NCBI GenBank assembly: GCA_003342895.1
Contig: PTFA01000339.1
Span: 837,291-901,290, forward strand
Direction of reading: 5' to 3'
DNA: 64,000 nt
Source of the DNA: Casuarius casuarius
Lineage: Eukaryota > Chordata > Aves > Casuariiformes > Casuariidae
The stretch's first letter is position 1. Each line of letters begins with the position of its first letter. Below, piece after piece: positions 1 through 14,867 of this stretch. The position numbers were made by a program, and so were the translations under genes. The notes beneath the pieces were generated by a model, which was given only the letters and a program-made list of their open reading frames with translations, was not told where the DNA came from and searched no databases.

Positions 1-3000
1 TCATTGCTTGGTTCTGCCCTGATGCTGCTGATGCTCCTCCGTCAGCTGTTTGGACAGAACTGTTTGTGGAACTGGGAAACTGGCTGGATCTCACTAGTGC
101 AAAATGTGGTCAGCCTGAAAGACTGTGGGTGCCCTGTGCTCCCCAAACTCTTTCCTTGGGTAGACAAGAGGGCTTGTCTGAGGGAAGCCCATGGGCCGTA
201 GAGGAATGCCAGGTCAGCCTTTGCAGGCAAGCATGATGCGCAGAGCTACTGCTGGGGCTTGCTTTGCGCTGCAGTGATTATACCAGACTCGGGCCTCTTC
301 TTGCCCTTCAGTTTGGGCAGATGGGAGCTGCTGGCTCTCATAGTCCTGACCAATGGCTGAGAGGGGGTTTATGAGGTGATCCCAAATAGCTACCCCTAGA
401 CCTTGGTCTGGCACCAGGCCACCATGGCATGGGGGCACCTCATCCCATTGTGTTGCTCAACAGTGACCACAGAAGGCCTTGGCCGTGGCTTGTGTCTGAT
501 GCACGCGCCAAGCTAAGCCGTACAGGAAGTGTGGTCAGCTGTTGTGACCAAGGCTCAACACAGTCCACAGCCAATGTGTGCAACTGCCCAGGCCCCAGCG
601 TGGCCCAGAGCTGCCAGTCGTGGGCTACAGCAGAGCTGCCTTGCACTGTGGTTTGCATTTGGTTATTGGCCATTGCTAGTAACACATGGATCTTGTTGCC
701 CCATTCCTCCTCCCCGCCACCTGCTCTCTCTTCAGCTCCTCCACATCATGTCTGGGCTTCAATACTGGGCTGTTAAAAAGGAGCACAGCTGTGGCCCAGC
801 TCCAAAGCTCCGCACAGAGCTGTCCTGCTCCTCAGCAGGTACTGAGCTGAATATGCCAGAAATACAATTCAGAGTAGCTGGGTCCCCCTAGGTTAAAGTA
901 TGCCAGTGCATTGGGGAGGGTAAACAGTGCAAGACATTCAAGGGCCCTCTCTCCACCCTCTGCCTTAACCTACTTATCTGGCAGTCCCTCGTGTCTCCTG
1001 AGATCTGCCACAGGCATAGCTTGTCTGTGTACCAGAATGGCTTCCACTTGTAGCACAGTCCATGCAAAATCTGCTTCTCAGAAAGGATAAAGCAGATCAT
1101 ACCTCCCTGTGGACAAGCTTCGCAAGGTTGGTGGCATTTTCTTGTGAACTGGCTGAGATAAGGGGAGCAGATCTGACACTAACCTAGCGCTAGGAATACT
1201 TGTCTGTCATAAGCACCAGCACGCAGCAGGACTTAGGCTAGCTTGGTTTCCCCAGCAATGGCCCAGGCAAAACAGCACTACTGAAATGGGGTAACCACCA
1301 TCCCTGGAAGTTTATGGAGAACCACACAGCTGTCATATAGCAGCCTCTTTGGCTTCTTCCTAGGAAAGTAAAGTGTGGCTTCTTGAGGAGATGCTTGTCC
1401 TAGCCTTTCTTGTGGCTTCACAGGGACACTTGTGCTGCATCCCCACTTGTCCCCAGCTAACGCTTCCCCTTACCCGGTGAGGCAGTGATACCTACTTAAT
1501 TTTCTCAGCAAATGAAGAGTGCTGACCTGGAGATATTCTGGGCAGTCTGTGCCAGGATGTGGCATGAGAGCCTTCCTAGCTTTTCTCTGCTATCATATGA
1601 AGCAGAAGAGGCTACCACACTCTCCTTGGATACTCAGCAGCATGGCACAGAGAAAGCAAAAAATCAGCTCTCAGACAGATGAAGAAGAGATGATGAGGAG
1701 AGGCAGGCTTTGGCCTTGTGTAGTTTTGAGTCATTTGCAGCCTGGATCTGCCCCAAAACTTGGCCCCGACCATATCCTAATAGGATATTTTTTGCCTCTC
1801 AGCATTTTCCTGGCACCAAAAGGCAGTGGGCCTGCTGGGTCCAGAGCCAGGGACTAAATGCAAACCTCAAATCTTGCTGTGAGAGGACATGTTCCTAGAA
1901 GAAAGCAGCATTGGTAGAGAACTGGGTGGCAGAACATGGCGAAACACACCATCCTCCCTTGGCAGTGCCAGACAGCACAGAGCCTGGTCACACAAGGGTC
2001 AAGCCAAGCCCTTAGCAAGGCAGGCAGTTTTCCTGGGATCATCCATTTCTGTGCCCTGTTATCTGGGCTAATTGTAATTTGAGGTGTTTGCTTTCTCAGT
2101 CCTATTGAGAGTACACAGGGTGGAGGGGTTGTGCATGCTCTGTGCTGAGTGGGTGCAATGAAACCTCCTCATGCTGCCTGTTCCTGTCGTGGTGAGGATT
2201 AAAATGTCATGGGAAAGAGCTTCTGGCAAATGAGGCAAGTAGGATGCCTGCTTATTTGTGCAGCTATGCCGAAAATCCCATCTTGCTGGATGGAGAAATG
2301 CTGGACCATCAGGGCCAAGCAGGCCTCCTAGGTCATTTGGAGATGTGCTGGGTTTGTGACCGATGTGCTGTTGTAGCTCCTGGCCAGCCTTGCCATCTCT
2401 CTCCTGGGCAGCCAAGACCTCCAGCAAACTCTTTGAAGGAACTGCTCTCAATAACTGAGACAGTAGCAGGTGTCCCAGGTAGTTTGCAAGTCACATCCCA
2501 GATACAGAAAATGCAGGACATACTTTTCCTGACAGATTGCTCTCTGCTAGGCCAGATTGCCTCCCTAGGTAGCATCATGGATGCTCAATGTCCCATCACT
2601 TCGGGAGATGAAGCAGTTCAGTGTGAGCAGTTAATAAACAGCACCAATAAACAAATCATTTTCCTGTTTTGTGTCAAGGATATAATCAGCACTGGCTAGG
2701 TCTCCGGCAATTCCCCGGCCAAGCAATTTTTCCCTCTCATCCACAACTGCATCTAAACAATTGTGCAAATCAAACATCCCCTCCAGTGACAGCTGTAAAG
2801 TGTGAGTTATGTGTCCTTAGCATGGCTTCGCTGGTGCTCACAGTATCATCCCAGATGCTGAAATATCACTTGATGCTATAGCTTCTTCATTGCCAGCATT
2901 CACGCTGTGATGTAGGGCTAAAAGAGGTGACACTGTAGCTGGAGACTGACCTGTCTACACCTACCTAGAGAGCCTTAATGACCTGTAGTACTTTTGGAAA

Positions 3001-5425
3001 ACTTTCTTTTAGGGTCTCTTTTCTGTAATGGCAAATCACATTCTGCCCAGGACTGAGATGTACTCATGGGCATATGTATGTGCTTCAGATGCTAGTTTTC
3101 ACCCTATCTCAGTCTTGCTCAGATTTCCAACCTAACTTTAGACATCTGAAAGCTTGAGCTGTAAATTTGAGCCAGTCACTGGGTTGTAAGTCCAGAGAAA
3201 GAAACAGGCACCTCTCAAGGGAGACAATATATATTAACTAAATTCAGGGCAAAATAACCCCAGCCCTTGTGGATTACTGCCAGCTCTTTCCAAGATTATG
3301 TTAGTTGTAAATTACATAACTGTGCCTGGGAGAATAGCCTCTGCAACCCGGGATATGTTTGCTAACACCCTTCTTTTGCAAACTTCTCAAAGGTTTGTGA
3401 AAAGTTTCTGCCAGGACTTGTTTTGAAATGTAAAACATACGATATATTTTGCAGGATTTTCTGGACCTAGCACCATTCTCTTACTTGCATACACCCATGT
3501 TGTCTCAGGGCTTTGATTAGAAACCTGAGCTGACAGTACTGGATGGTGTCATCTTTGTCACCTCCTAGCTAAACTACCCATTCCTATCAGCATCCCATGT
3601 TATCCAATACATTTGATAGAGTAAAGCCCTTAGGTGAGGAATTTTGGCAGCCAAACTGGGTAGAAACTCTCCAGTAAAGTATATATTTCCAAAACTTTTG
3701 TATTCCTTTTTGTCTGTAGGTAGAGGCATGTCAATAATTCTCTGAACCTACTGGTACTCTTCATTCACATGCCTGTTTTTCCTAGCTAGGTGCATATTTT
3801 TTCCCTGAACTTACATTTCTCTCTGTTGATTTTTAATCCAGTGCCACGAATGCTTTCTAAAGCACTTTGGAGATTCTTCTACTTTTTGTATCTGTGAATA
3901 GCATATCAGGTCTACAGATGCTGATGCCTTGGGACTATCAGTTATTGATGGTACTGTCAATATCTGTTAGTGAAACATTTTGGATGCAGAAAATAAGTCC
4001 CAAGATGACCTGGGAAAAGTCCCTTGCAAGTGGTATGTTAAAACTGCTCCGAGGCTAGCCTTGTTTTAGAGACCTTGCAGAACTGAGATGTACTACCTAA
4101 AAGGATGCTTTTAACTGAAGGCACAACAGAGCACTTAGATTTTGACATCTTTTTTTAAAAATGCTGCTGACTGTTTTCACAGATCACTATGAGCAGCTGG
4201 GAATTGATCTTAGATATTAGATCACAGTCCCAGCACAGCATGTGTCTAGCTAGAAGACATTTGCTTTAGTGCCAGGTGCAATATCATCTGTAGAGGCATG
4301 TGTGTTCTCACATTTCAGCTGTTTTGCACCTCAATAGACCCTTGCTTAGGTAGAAACATTGCAGATGCCTGCGCAAAACTCAACTTAACAGGTTTGCTGC
4401 ATTTCCCTCCCCCTCCAACACCTCCACACCTCCAACTATACACACTGCTTCAGGTGTTTGTCCTTGGGAGTTTTGCAGGTCTCTGATCCTGAAAAGTTTA
4501 GTGACATGATTTTGTGTATGGGCAGGATGCAGAACCTGATCAAGACAACACTGTATGCTACTGAAATGTCCCCTAGAGGAGGTCTTCTAGGATTCAGCTC
4601 TTACCTGTTAAAATAATTATTCTTCTGAGTCATCTGTTGGCTCTTGGAAGGGCTCTGCTGTGGCACTCAGCTGGCCTGATCTTCTTGTAGAGATACAAAC
4701 CCATGTAGTTGCCTTCATATTACCTTCTTCTTGACTGCCACCTGACCTGATTTGCTGGCTTTCCTCCAATGTTTCCAGCCTAACTTTGCTTTTTCTTTAG
4801 TTTCTGTCCGCCCCCACCCCCCCACATCCCCTATTCAACGCAGATTCTTTATCCTTCCTTCTTTGTGCTGCTCTGGCCAAAACCCACCTGCCTCTTCCAT
4901 TTCTCCATCCGCTCTTGCTTTTAGTAGGAAAGTTATTCATGGCATTGCAGTGCCCCAGGCAAACTCCAGTTCAAAAATACCTTGAAAGCATGTAAGCATG
5001 GCTGGGGTTAGCAGGGTAAGCAGGGCCAAATCCAGCCATACCTTGCAAGAAGGCTGCTCAACCATGCAGTTAAAGAGATACTATATGAGTTTAGGTAGAG
5101 CAGTTGTTGGTGCCCTAGTCCCTGTGTGGCTACAGCCACGGTTTGTGCTTTCCTGCAGGGCACTGCTCTCCAGTTAGTGGGACCTGTGCATGTCTTGAGA
5201 AGAGCTGGTAGCAGGATGTAAGTTCAAGTACTTGTACAGTCATTCCAATTCCCATTAGAAAGTCACCTGGCCTTTGAGAGCTGGAAGGTGCAAAAAGGTA
5301 CAGATCCCTTTTGTGTACCTCAGTTACAGTTCAAAATCAGGGCCTGTTTTGATTTCCCTCCCTCTTTTTCAATTCAAGGACAAGTTCTCCCTGCGTTTAA
5401 TCCTTTTTCCCCTCCCTGAATTCAG
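1..5425. other. Gene-free interval, left edge
   Basis: No coding exon, RNA gene or clear transposon could be supported here. The open frames are short, start at arbitrary ATGs, lack recognisable domains and overlap on both strands, as expected by chance. One frame is open without a stop from the window edge to about position 236, but its 77 codons match nothing I recognise. C runs at 4811-4831 could form a quadruplex on the minus strand. By synteny with mammals this could be sequence 3' of WNT9B, which is inference only. Confidence 0.6.
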
Positions 5426-5665
5426 TAGGTCTAAAGATGAAGAAAGGAAAGAAAGGAAAAAGCAGCAAGAACATGACTAAAAAACCTGGAGCACCACTCA
5501 GTTACAAACACAGGAGACCCACAGGGAGAGCAGAAGCCAGAAGACAAGGGAGGGTGAGACAGGAAACCCTTTCCCAACCATGTTTGACAGCAGACTTTTG
5601 CCTGTTTGCCTGGACAAGCCCAGCAGCATGGAAGACAGAGAAATAAAGATTATCAACTTGCTCAA
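5426..5665 (+). other. Exon-like stretch (possible 3' terminal exon)
   Basis: A pyrimidine-rich run ending in CAG at about 5425 looks like a splice acceptor. It is followed by an open frame reading SKDEERKERKKQQEHD and stopping at about 5480. In another frame an ATG at 5437 opens 69 codons, also lysine- and arginine-rich, and its TAA stop overlaps the AATAAA at 5642-5647. Acceptor, short charged frame and poly(A) signal together resemble the last exon of a noncoding or lineage-specific transcript. Purine-rich DNA readily encodes such Lys/Glu/Arg strings by chance, no upstream partner exon was identified, and the protein is not recognised. Confidence 0.15.
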
Positions 5666-8600
5666 CTCCAAGTTGTGACTGTTATGTCACTGTCTTGAGA
5701 GAGGGGGAGAATGATCCCCTCCCCGCTATCCAAAAACACCCTGAGGTCACCTGAAACCAGCACATTTTTATTAAAAAATGTCCTTAAACACGTTTCCCCC
5801 TCCTCTGTGCTGAGCTGCTCTCTGGCTCACCCTGCGTGCCCAGAGGCTCTGAGAGCCACAGCCCGCGCAGGTGTTGTGGAGGATGGAGGGCTCTTCTCCC
5901 ACCCTGGCTCCGGAAAGGATGGGGGAATTGCTGAAGGGGGAGGGTGACACACATCAGGAACCAGAGCTGCCAGTGTTATGTTTCACATTTCCTTCTGCTC
6001 GGGCTGTGGAAAAAGCTGGGTCAGGTTTGAACAGGACGGTTAGTCTGTGGCTCATAGCCCAAGGTCAAATGAGATTTCTGCAAGACAGACAGCAGCACAT
6101 CGTATCAGGTTGTTTTTGCAGAGATAACCCAATGACCTCCCCAACTCTCAGCCCCTGGCATCCAGGCAAAGGTTTTCAGGGGGACGCAGCATGGCCATCC
6201 TATCCTCTGTGGCATGGGAGACCTCTGGCCTGTGACTCATGAGTCCAGCGTCATCTTTCTAGCTCCACTGTTGATGTGTTTGTGAGCATGCACAGGACCC
6301 CCCAACCATGCCTGTCTTGGGCAGCACAGTACAAAGATGCCCAGGCTGAGATGAGTCTCCAGACTTACCTTAACAGGTGTTACCTTAACACAAATATTAA
6401 TTCCCATTAGCATTAACAAGTAAGGACATGCGCATCTCTGGGGAAGTCTTGGAGTATGAGCCCAAATTGCAGATGAAGAAATGGCCTTGTTTCAGGCTAC
6501 CTCTTTGCTGAGGTAAAATTCAGTTAATTTCACCTGTGAGCATCCTGGGGCTTGGGAAGGTTAAGCAACAGGTTAGGAGCACTTGTTGCTGGACTCTCTT
6601 CCATCCTCATTGAGTTCTTCCATCCTTGTCAATAAGAATTCATTTAAGCCTTTGAAAATCTCAACCTCCACACTGAAGACTAAAGAGATTTAGACTGAAA
6701 GAGAGGACAACCTTGGGAGTAGCCCTCTCCCTGGGGGAGATGTGAAACTCAGCCTGTGAATGGGATACAATTTTCTACCCTTGTCTCTCTTGAAACTTCA
6801 AATCTAGCCAGCCTGGCTTGGCTGCAGGGTCAACCCTGTTGTCTGTTTAGGATTCTGCAAGGCAATCCTTGAGGAGATATAGCCTGTCACATAGTCACTC
6901 ATAAAGTCATGACTGGTCAGGTTACTCCCTGGCTGCACTGCTAGTCCCAAGTGATGAATTTGATTGTTTAAATATCAAACAAATCTAAGAACAGAAAGAT
7001 GCGGATTCTAAAGCATGAGACCAAAGAGGCCTGGGGTGACTGGAGCCTATTCCTTAATTCTTCTGAACTTCGATGTCTGCTTCTTTGATCTGAGGAGGAG
7101 GAAGTGAATATTGACTCACTTCTCAGAGACTGAAATAATTCTTCATTAATAAAAGGAAATACAGCAATTCTACAGCCCTTGTAGGGGCCAGAGTGGGGAA
7201 TCAGTGATGTGATGGTGCAGTTATGTTTAACAGTGACAATTAGCTCCTTTCCAGACATTTTGTTTCTACACTAGATGTTACGTCTTTTCGTAGTGACTGG
7301 ATCAGATAAATTGCAACCATGAAGTTAAAAGGAATTAGCTAGGAAGTGATGTTTAACAAATCTTGGGCTCATGGAGAAGTTATGGGAAGGAGCAGAAAAG
7401 CTCCTGTTGAATTGTGGACTCATTTCATGGATGCCTGCCAAAATGACGGAAAAGCTGACATGAGGTCTAGTATAAATTTGTCTAGCTTCAGCTGAAAACT
7501 ACTGGCTCATGATGTCTATTACCTATTAGAATAAACAGATATCTGGTCTTGGAAATCTCTTCCCTATGTCCTAGCTGGTTAACAGTTTCTTGGATAAACT
7601 AAGTAGTANGTGATTCTTTCCTTCCTAGGTATGGAGAATACTTTCCATACTTGAAATCATTTGGTTGATATAGTGGCAGATTATGTTTTGATTTAAAAAT
7701 TCAAAATAATTATTCCCCATTCTAAATCAATGAAAATGTGACTGGTAAAGCACTTGTAAGAGAAAAATTATTACGTAATAGGAATGTTCATAGACAGGTT
7801 TGCCCCTGCCACAGTCNTGTTTGATATATGCTGGTGATCTGGACTAATGTAAAATATTATCAGTGAAAGTTGCAAAGGACCTAAATAATCTGGTGCAATT
7901 TAAAACAAAAGCCAGGTGTAAAGAATGTGTTGGGTCACATTGTACCTGGTCTTATTTAAATAGCATGGCTGGCATTCATCCACTTCATGTGAACACTGTA
8001 TAGATCCGTTTTGTAATGGTTAGCCCGTCTCCTCTAACTGTGGAGTGCACCATGTATTTATTTAGCTCAGGGTATCTCAGCTGCCCTTCTAGCTGAATGA
8101 GGAACTAGTCAATAGAGTCATGCAACAGGCTACTGCAGTTAGTAAGGTACACAGATCCTAAAACTGCAACCAGGAGAGCACTGTTAGAAATAGGATCACA
8201 TAATGGTGAAAACCTTGCTATGAGCATTTTGAGAAAAGTGCCTGTCTCCCTTCTTCCCTGCTACAGTTATTTGATCTAAGTGATAGTATTCAGACCAGGC
8301 TCTGAAGAAAAGCAGACTCTGGGTATGGGTGTGTGCTTCAACACCAGGTGGTCCTGTATGACACTATTCCTACTATTGCCTTTGGGGGCTGATCTGGTGT
8401 CCTCAAGGTGAGAGGCTCTGCAGCCCATCCCCAATGCCCAGAACTACCTGGGAGCTCCCTCCCAACACGATGCCATTCCTTAGATCTCTGAGCAATCTGC
8501 TCTGCTCAGCTGCTTCTCCCCTGATTAATATTGTTGCTGTCAGTTTGGATTACAGGCATCTATTTTCTTTGTCTCAGCTTAAAATACTTGTGGTTTCATA

Positions 8601-11600
8601 TTCTGTCAGAAGAGATATATAAGAGAAGAGCTTTTCTCAAAGTACAGCTGATGATGGAAGAGGAATGCGTTGCTACGGATTCCTGCAGGAGTCTTTATTA
8701 GATCCCTCAGGACATATTGAAAGGCAAAGATATATGGAGGGAGTGAACAAGATGGAAGGAACAGGGAGCTCATAGGAGCTACATATTGCNGCATTCTGGG
8801 AAAGGTAAGACAAGCCTGTGGTTTGAACAGAAAGAACCATTTATACTTTGAAACATGAGCCTGACAGTTCCCAGAGCTGGTGACTCCAGTCCTTTGTGTA
8901 GATGCCACACATGGTCTCAGGGACAGCAGGATTTTCACCCCTTCTGCTTCCTTTAGATGGCCATTGCAGAGTGCCCTAATGGTTAGTCCCAGGCTCCTGG
9001 TATCCAGCACCCTTTGAGGTGTCGGGCAGGTTGTTTGCATGGTCTGCACATGCTTGTCTCTCCCCCAGGGCTGTTAGGAGAGCAGCTGGGATGGAGAGAA
9101 GGTGCNTATTGAGCTGGAAGGAGCAGTTTGACATAAACAAGCATCTTCCTATGCTCCTTAATTAAACCATCTCAACCATGGGTTTAGGAATAGCAATGCC
9201 ATCAGCCAGCTCTATAGTAGGGACTGACGCGCCAAAGACAATGCACAGGCAGATAGGGAAATTGTCATGTGTCAGGCTGAAAGACTAGGACAAGCAAACT
9301 GAACTTGAGATATCTTGGTGCTGGCTGTGCTTGCTCAGGGTAGGGGAGTCATGTAGATGTCTCTTGAAGTGTAATTTGTAGGTGTCTAAATGAAGACGCA
9401 TGATGGCTTTTAGCTTTCTTGAAGGAAGCAACACATGAGATAGGAAGAGAGAAAATGAATGTGTCATTTACTTTTTTAAACATCATTTTGTCTCTCCTTA
9501 TTTTTTCAGAACATTTGTCTGTCTCTGAGCCATATTTTCAGCTCAAGTGCTGCCTTTCACTATCCCTACTGCCCTATAGATCTCAGTTCCTTGTAAACAA
9601 GGAAGGCTGGTATTGACTCCATTTCAGTTTACCTTGCTAACTGAAACTACCCAGTTGTTTCACCCAGTCTAAGATTTTCATATCGGCTTAGATTGGACAC
9701 CCATTTTTCACATAGTGAAATTACCTCTGCTTTAAGCTAATATCTTTGAATTCACTCTATTGCAATGGAAAGAATAAATAACTCCTTTGCTAATTTGCTC
9801 TACCTTAGACACTAGCCTTAAATATACGCATTCTTCCACTGGAGCTGATAGTGAGCAGGAGCCTAAATGGCTCCTCATCTGAGACTGGCTCCCTTGACAG
9901 GATTCATTTAACTTCACTTTACTCATCTATGATGTTGAATCTGCAGCTGAGCTAGTTGTCCCATGAGAGAAAGGTNGAGTAAGAGACTGGCTAATGGAGA
10001 AAATTAAAATGAAGGAATTAAGCAGGTATCTCAGATGCTCTGGGGAATGAAAAGGAGATGGAAGAGGAAACAGAGGCAAACACACACACACATTCCTGTT
10101 TGAGGAGAAGACTGCACAAAAGAACAGTGGAGAGGATGGTCTCTAGGGAGATGGTGTAATGGGAAGGCTAGAACTGGAGATTCCTTTTTAACTGGTAAAT
10201 CTTTGCTGATGTGGTAACTCTTTCAAGAAGATCCATAAAATGGAAAAGTATTCCATCTTCTAGGAGTAAAATATGAAAGGTGGATCTGAAGCTGACCAGA
10301 ACTGTGGTGGGGCACATAAGTATCCATCACTGTCCTTTGCAATGCTGTGACAGACTGAAGATGCTTCTACCAAAGTAAGGCATACCTAGAGAACAATGGA
10401 GGTGGACATAAGCAGAATTCTTCCCAGTTCCGGGAAGGAGGATAAGTTATAACAATAAAAATCAAGGTAACAGGTAATTTCAGATTTGGTGATGTAAGAA
10501 TGGTTTTTGATGTTCCACTTTCAGGCATTTATTAAAAACAACTTCTTCCTAGTGGATGAATCTAACTGAATGTNGTGAATTCTTCTGGGGGTGAGATCAG
10601 CATGACAAATTGTCAAATTGAGAAATGGAAGATGAAGTTGGGAGAGACTTGTGTGAACTCCACAGATGGAAAAGAAATTCAGATAAAGGAGGATAAAGCA
10701 TTGGACAAGTTACATCACCTGGGCAAGAGGCTGGATAGTGAAAGTAAGAAAATTTCTGTGTTGGTAGATACCACGGAGGAGTGGTGATGTGGTCAGTGAA
10801 GTATCATTTTGTTAACCTCCTTTCAAATAAGGTCCATTCCCTGCCCTACTTGCTCCTCCTCATTCCCATATCTGCATTATTTACACTCATTTTTTTCTGG
10901 GTGTAAATAATCCAGATATTTTCCAATTTTGGAACTGTTGCTGGTCATCCTAAATCTGCATAACTGTGTCTCTCCACCATTCAGTTCTTATCAAACTGCC
11001 CTGCATGCCTTGAAAATAGCAGTGCCTTGGTATAAAAAAGGAAAGAAAAAANGTTTATGGGCAGCTGTAGGCTTGTATATTTGATCTCAGTAGTACACAA
11101 AGGATTTTGATGAAACATGTACCTGAAGAAGTGGATTTGGCTAAAACACTGGTTTAGCAGGGAAAAATTGTGATAGACCAGTCAAACAGAGTTTTGATAA
11201 ANCAACTATTTTCCTAAAAGAAGAAACCTGAATTCATTTGAAATGAGTTCTAATATTGTCTTTTAACATGTGGGAAGACCTTGCTCAGTTGCAATCACCT
11301 ACATTTTAGAACTAGAAAAGGTATTCTTTATTCCAGTGTCCCAAACATTAACCAATGCAAATACTCACAAAACCTGAACAAAGATACAACGTGGGGGACC
11401 ACACAAAGTCTGATGATGAAACTTCATAACCATTCCCTGGATACCCCTTACTATTATTTGAGCTAGCATTTTTTTTTTTTCTCCCCAATCTGCTTCAATG
11501 ACTCAAGTGAAATCAAGATATATGAATCCACTTGCTTCTCTCTGAACTACCAGGCCCGTTACCCTAGCGCTAAAGCTGAGCTGCTTTGGTGTGATCTGTT

Positions 11601-14600
11601 CTTAAAAAATCCAGGTCAGATGTATCTTAATTTAATGTGTTAATAACACAAAGCTGTGAAGCACTGCCACTACAGAAGTGATAATGATAGTAATAGAAAA
11701 GAGATGTAATTCAGGAGTACAGAAAGGAAGGATATGCACTTATGAACTGCTTACAGCATTTTCTGCTGTGTAAATTAGGAGCTTGTCTCCCAGAAGCATC
11801 AGAGGAGTAGAAAAGCTTGTGAGTGGAGTCAACCACTGAATGGATCTGGGACTTCATATGATGCAGCTATGAAANANAGAAGTAAGCTGTTTGAAGGGTG
11901 GGAAGAGTTGGGGGAGAAGGNAGAAGGAAGAAGGGAGATGGGAAACCTAGAAGGTTTGTTGCCATNGGNTCACTCCAGCCTGGTAGAAGCTAGNGGTTAA
12001 TAAATTTGTCACCTGTAGTGGTGGGATTTGGAGGCTAGTTTCTTGTGTGTGGCTACTGCGCTCTGGTATGAGGAGAGGACTACAACTCTGGGAAAAGGTA
12101 TTTTGGGGACCACATTGATTCTTCCTTGTCAGAGACTACACAGGACAGACCTGAATATTTTTAATTGAGGATGGCTAGCCCTTTGGCTGTAATTGCACTT
12201 GTGTGCTGTTGGAGGACAAAAATGTTATCACTGTTATCACAAACCTCCCTCTCCCACCAGGAGGAGGAATGCAGCAGCAGCAGGTGAGAAATTCATCTAT
12301 GACCAAGAACTAGGGTGGAGAACCCAAAGATTATGGTGCAAGTTAGAGGATATGCCCTGCATGCTCTTCTCAGGGGCTTTGGTGACTGCCCCTGCAATAG
12401 GCACTCCTAGCCTTGTAGTAAGTGCTCTTTGTTGGGTCTGACATGTATTGAAAATGCCTTCTTCCATATCCCAAGCCTGCCTGCCTAGGACTACTTTAAG
12501 CCTGATGATTTCCAGCTATTCATTTCATTTCAGCAGCTGATTCATTGATTCCAGTGCTCCTGATCTTATACTACCACAAAGGACTTCAGCAAGCCTCTCT
12601 CAGCAAAGACCTTGTTATTCCAGGCTTTTGCACTGACCTCTTGAATGATATTTTTAATTGGGTGGTTTGTTCCTACTATTTAAATCTGTCCTCATGCNAT
12701 CACTCAGGCTTCATCCATACACATCCATACACAGAGCTCTGTCCACCAAATGGACACTGGATAGAACCTGGACAAAACACATTTTCAGTATTACTCACCT
12801 AGTTGCTTTCTCTTATGGGAATTATTTCCCTTATGACAATTTCTCTTTGTTCTAGTCTCTAAGAAGCCTTTGCANTGTCTGTGTCTAGCCCATGGGACAT
12901 GCAAGCAATGGAGCTACCAATTCCTTTCTAAGCTCTCTCATAGCCTTTCTATTTGCTTTCTTCTTCCACAGTTTGGTTCTCATCCCATTTTTTTTGTCCT
13001 CTAGCTCTCCCAAAATGCTCTATTGGTTCACTGGTCAGAGAGAAGTTCCCTTATTTCATGTGCTGGCCATAAAATCCTTTTGCTGTTTTCTGTTGTCTTT
13101 CCTGGTCCACGTTTCCCCACTGTTGGTACTGCTTGGCTGTTGGCAAGTACCTGCTGTCATATGGGAGGAGGTTTGACCTTAGATGTTGGATTGTTCCAGC
13201 TTCGGAGAAGTTTCTGTTTGTTTGGGTGCCAGTGACTTTGCTGATCCTTTCCATTCCATGTGTATTTCCATTCTAGCACAGCCTTTCATCACAACTGAAC
13301 ATAGGTGTTAGGGGGGCAGGTATGCAGTGAGGTGCAGTTGTCTCCAGATCTGCATCTGGAATTTGTGGGGTTTTGTGTTTGTGCCTGGGCAGATATCGGG
13401 AGTCGTGATAGTTAAGACAGTTGTCCTGAGGGAGAGTTTGTTAGTCCAAGAGCTGGTTCCCTGTGATACAGGATGGGGTTCACATTAAGAAAAGGATCTA
13501 GGCAAGCATTGATGGGGCTAGGTATAGAGGACACATGTTCATCCCGCCCCCATTCCTAATTTCACTAGATACCTAAGAATAGCCAAACTGAGAGTCAGGG
13601 GAGCAAGAACAGGTAGGACAGGTCTGCTGTGCCTGTGGCTTTTTCATGTGCCTCCACCCAGGAGAATGAGAGGTATTGCATGCCCCTCCATCATAAGCCC
13701 CTGCTAATGATTCCTTCTGCCCGGAGGACATGGTCAGGATCGATGGAGGGTCAGCCATTAGACATACATTTCCCAATGCCCAGCATAGCACACGGGGTCA
13801 GGGAGCTAATCATCACTGCTATCTTGCCTGCCTCGCTGCGGTGTCCAGCCTAGGGCAATTGGAGGTGCATTAAAGATTAAACAAGAGGTGGGGGGTCTAG
13901 TGAGTGTGTTGGAGTAATTCCAGGGTGGGTGGGCAGTGGTTGGCCCAAGCAAGTGGATTTCTGCTGCAGCGGCCCCTACCTTAGATCTTTCAGCCGAACA
14001 AACCAGCGGCATCTCTGTTGAGACAAAAAATGCCTCTAGCTAAAATTCCACTATCTGACCTCAGAAGGGCTCCAGCTGTTTCTGCCACCAACACAGCAAC
14101 TAGAAGAAGAGTTTTAAAGAGGTTGGCCATGCCGAAACAGAAATCCAGTTCTTCAGCAGGCCTGGCAGGACAGAACCTTCCCCCTCCTAGCTCACCCCTT
14201 TCAGCAGAAGTGCAGACACGGCATAGTTGCAGCTTTGGCTATTCTCAGTCAAATTTCTGTTACGTGCCACCACCATGCCATGTAGATTTATTGAAGGATC
14301 TGTATATCTCTTCTTAGGCAGGAGAACTCAATGTCTCATTCAACATCTTCATTCCTAATGCTTCCAACCTCTAAAATCAGTTCATTGCAACTCCTGTCCC
14401 TACTGAAGTAAAAACATTTTCATGGGAATAGGAAAACACCTCGCCTTTGGGGTGTGCTTAGTGGCACAGTGGCTTGTCCTATGTCTCTGAATACTCTGGT
14501 GTCAGTCTCAGAGGTGATTTAGGCAGGATGTTCACACACCTTTCTTCTTTGCAGAGCTAATCAGTGCTGCACTAACACGTCTATTCTGACTCCAGTGGTC

Positions 14601-14867
14601 ATGTGAGCCATGCATATCTAGCTTGGGTATCTATGAGTTGTCACAAGTAACCTTTGCCTTCAGAGACTGTTAAGCTTGATTTCGAAAAGCTTTGGCACTT
14701 GAGGGAAATAGGAAAGTGGTTCACCTGGCACTTATCAATACTATTTGGAACTGTGTGGGCTCAGGAAGTGGTGCTGGCTGACTGCCATCCTGCAGACCCT
14801 GCCCTTTGGTTCCCCAAAACCACAGCTCAAATTCACACTCATCATTGTACGATTAGCAAAAGAAGAG
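5666..14867. other. Gene-free interval
   Basis: AT-leaning single-copy sequence with isolated N bases. It holds no supported exon and no clear transposon. The only simple repeats are short, such as a 12-base CA run at 10081-10092. The open frames are under about 150 codons and unlike any family I recognise. Confidence 0.6.

Noticed and set aside
1..236. Stop-free frame without ATG from the left edge
   Set aside because: Seventy-seven codons with no family resemblance; a frame of this length is expected by chance, although an exon cut by the edge cannot be excluded.
4811..4831. C-rich runs as a minus-strand quadruplex
   Set aside because: Only three clean runs, with a fourth obtained by splitting one run; weak compared with the 59.9-kb and 63.5-kb motifs.
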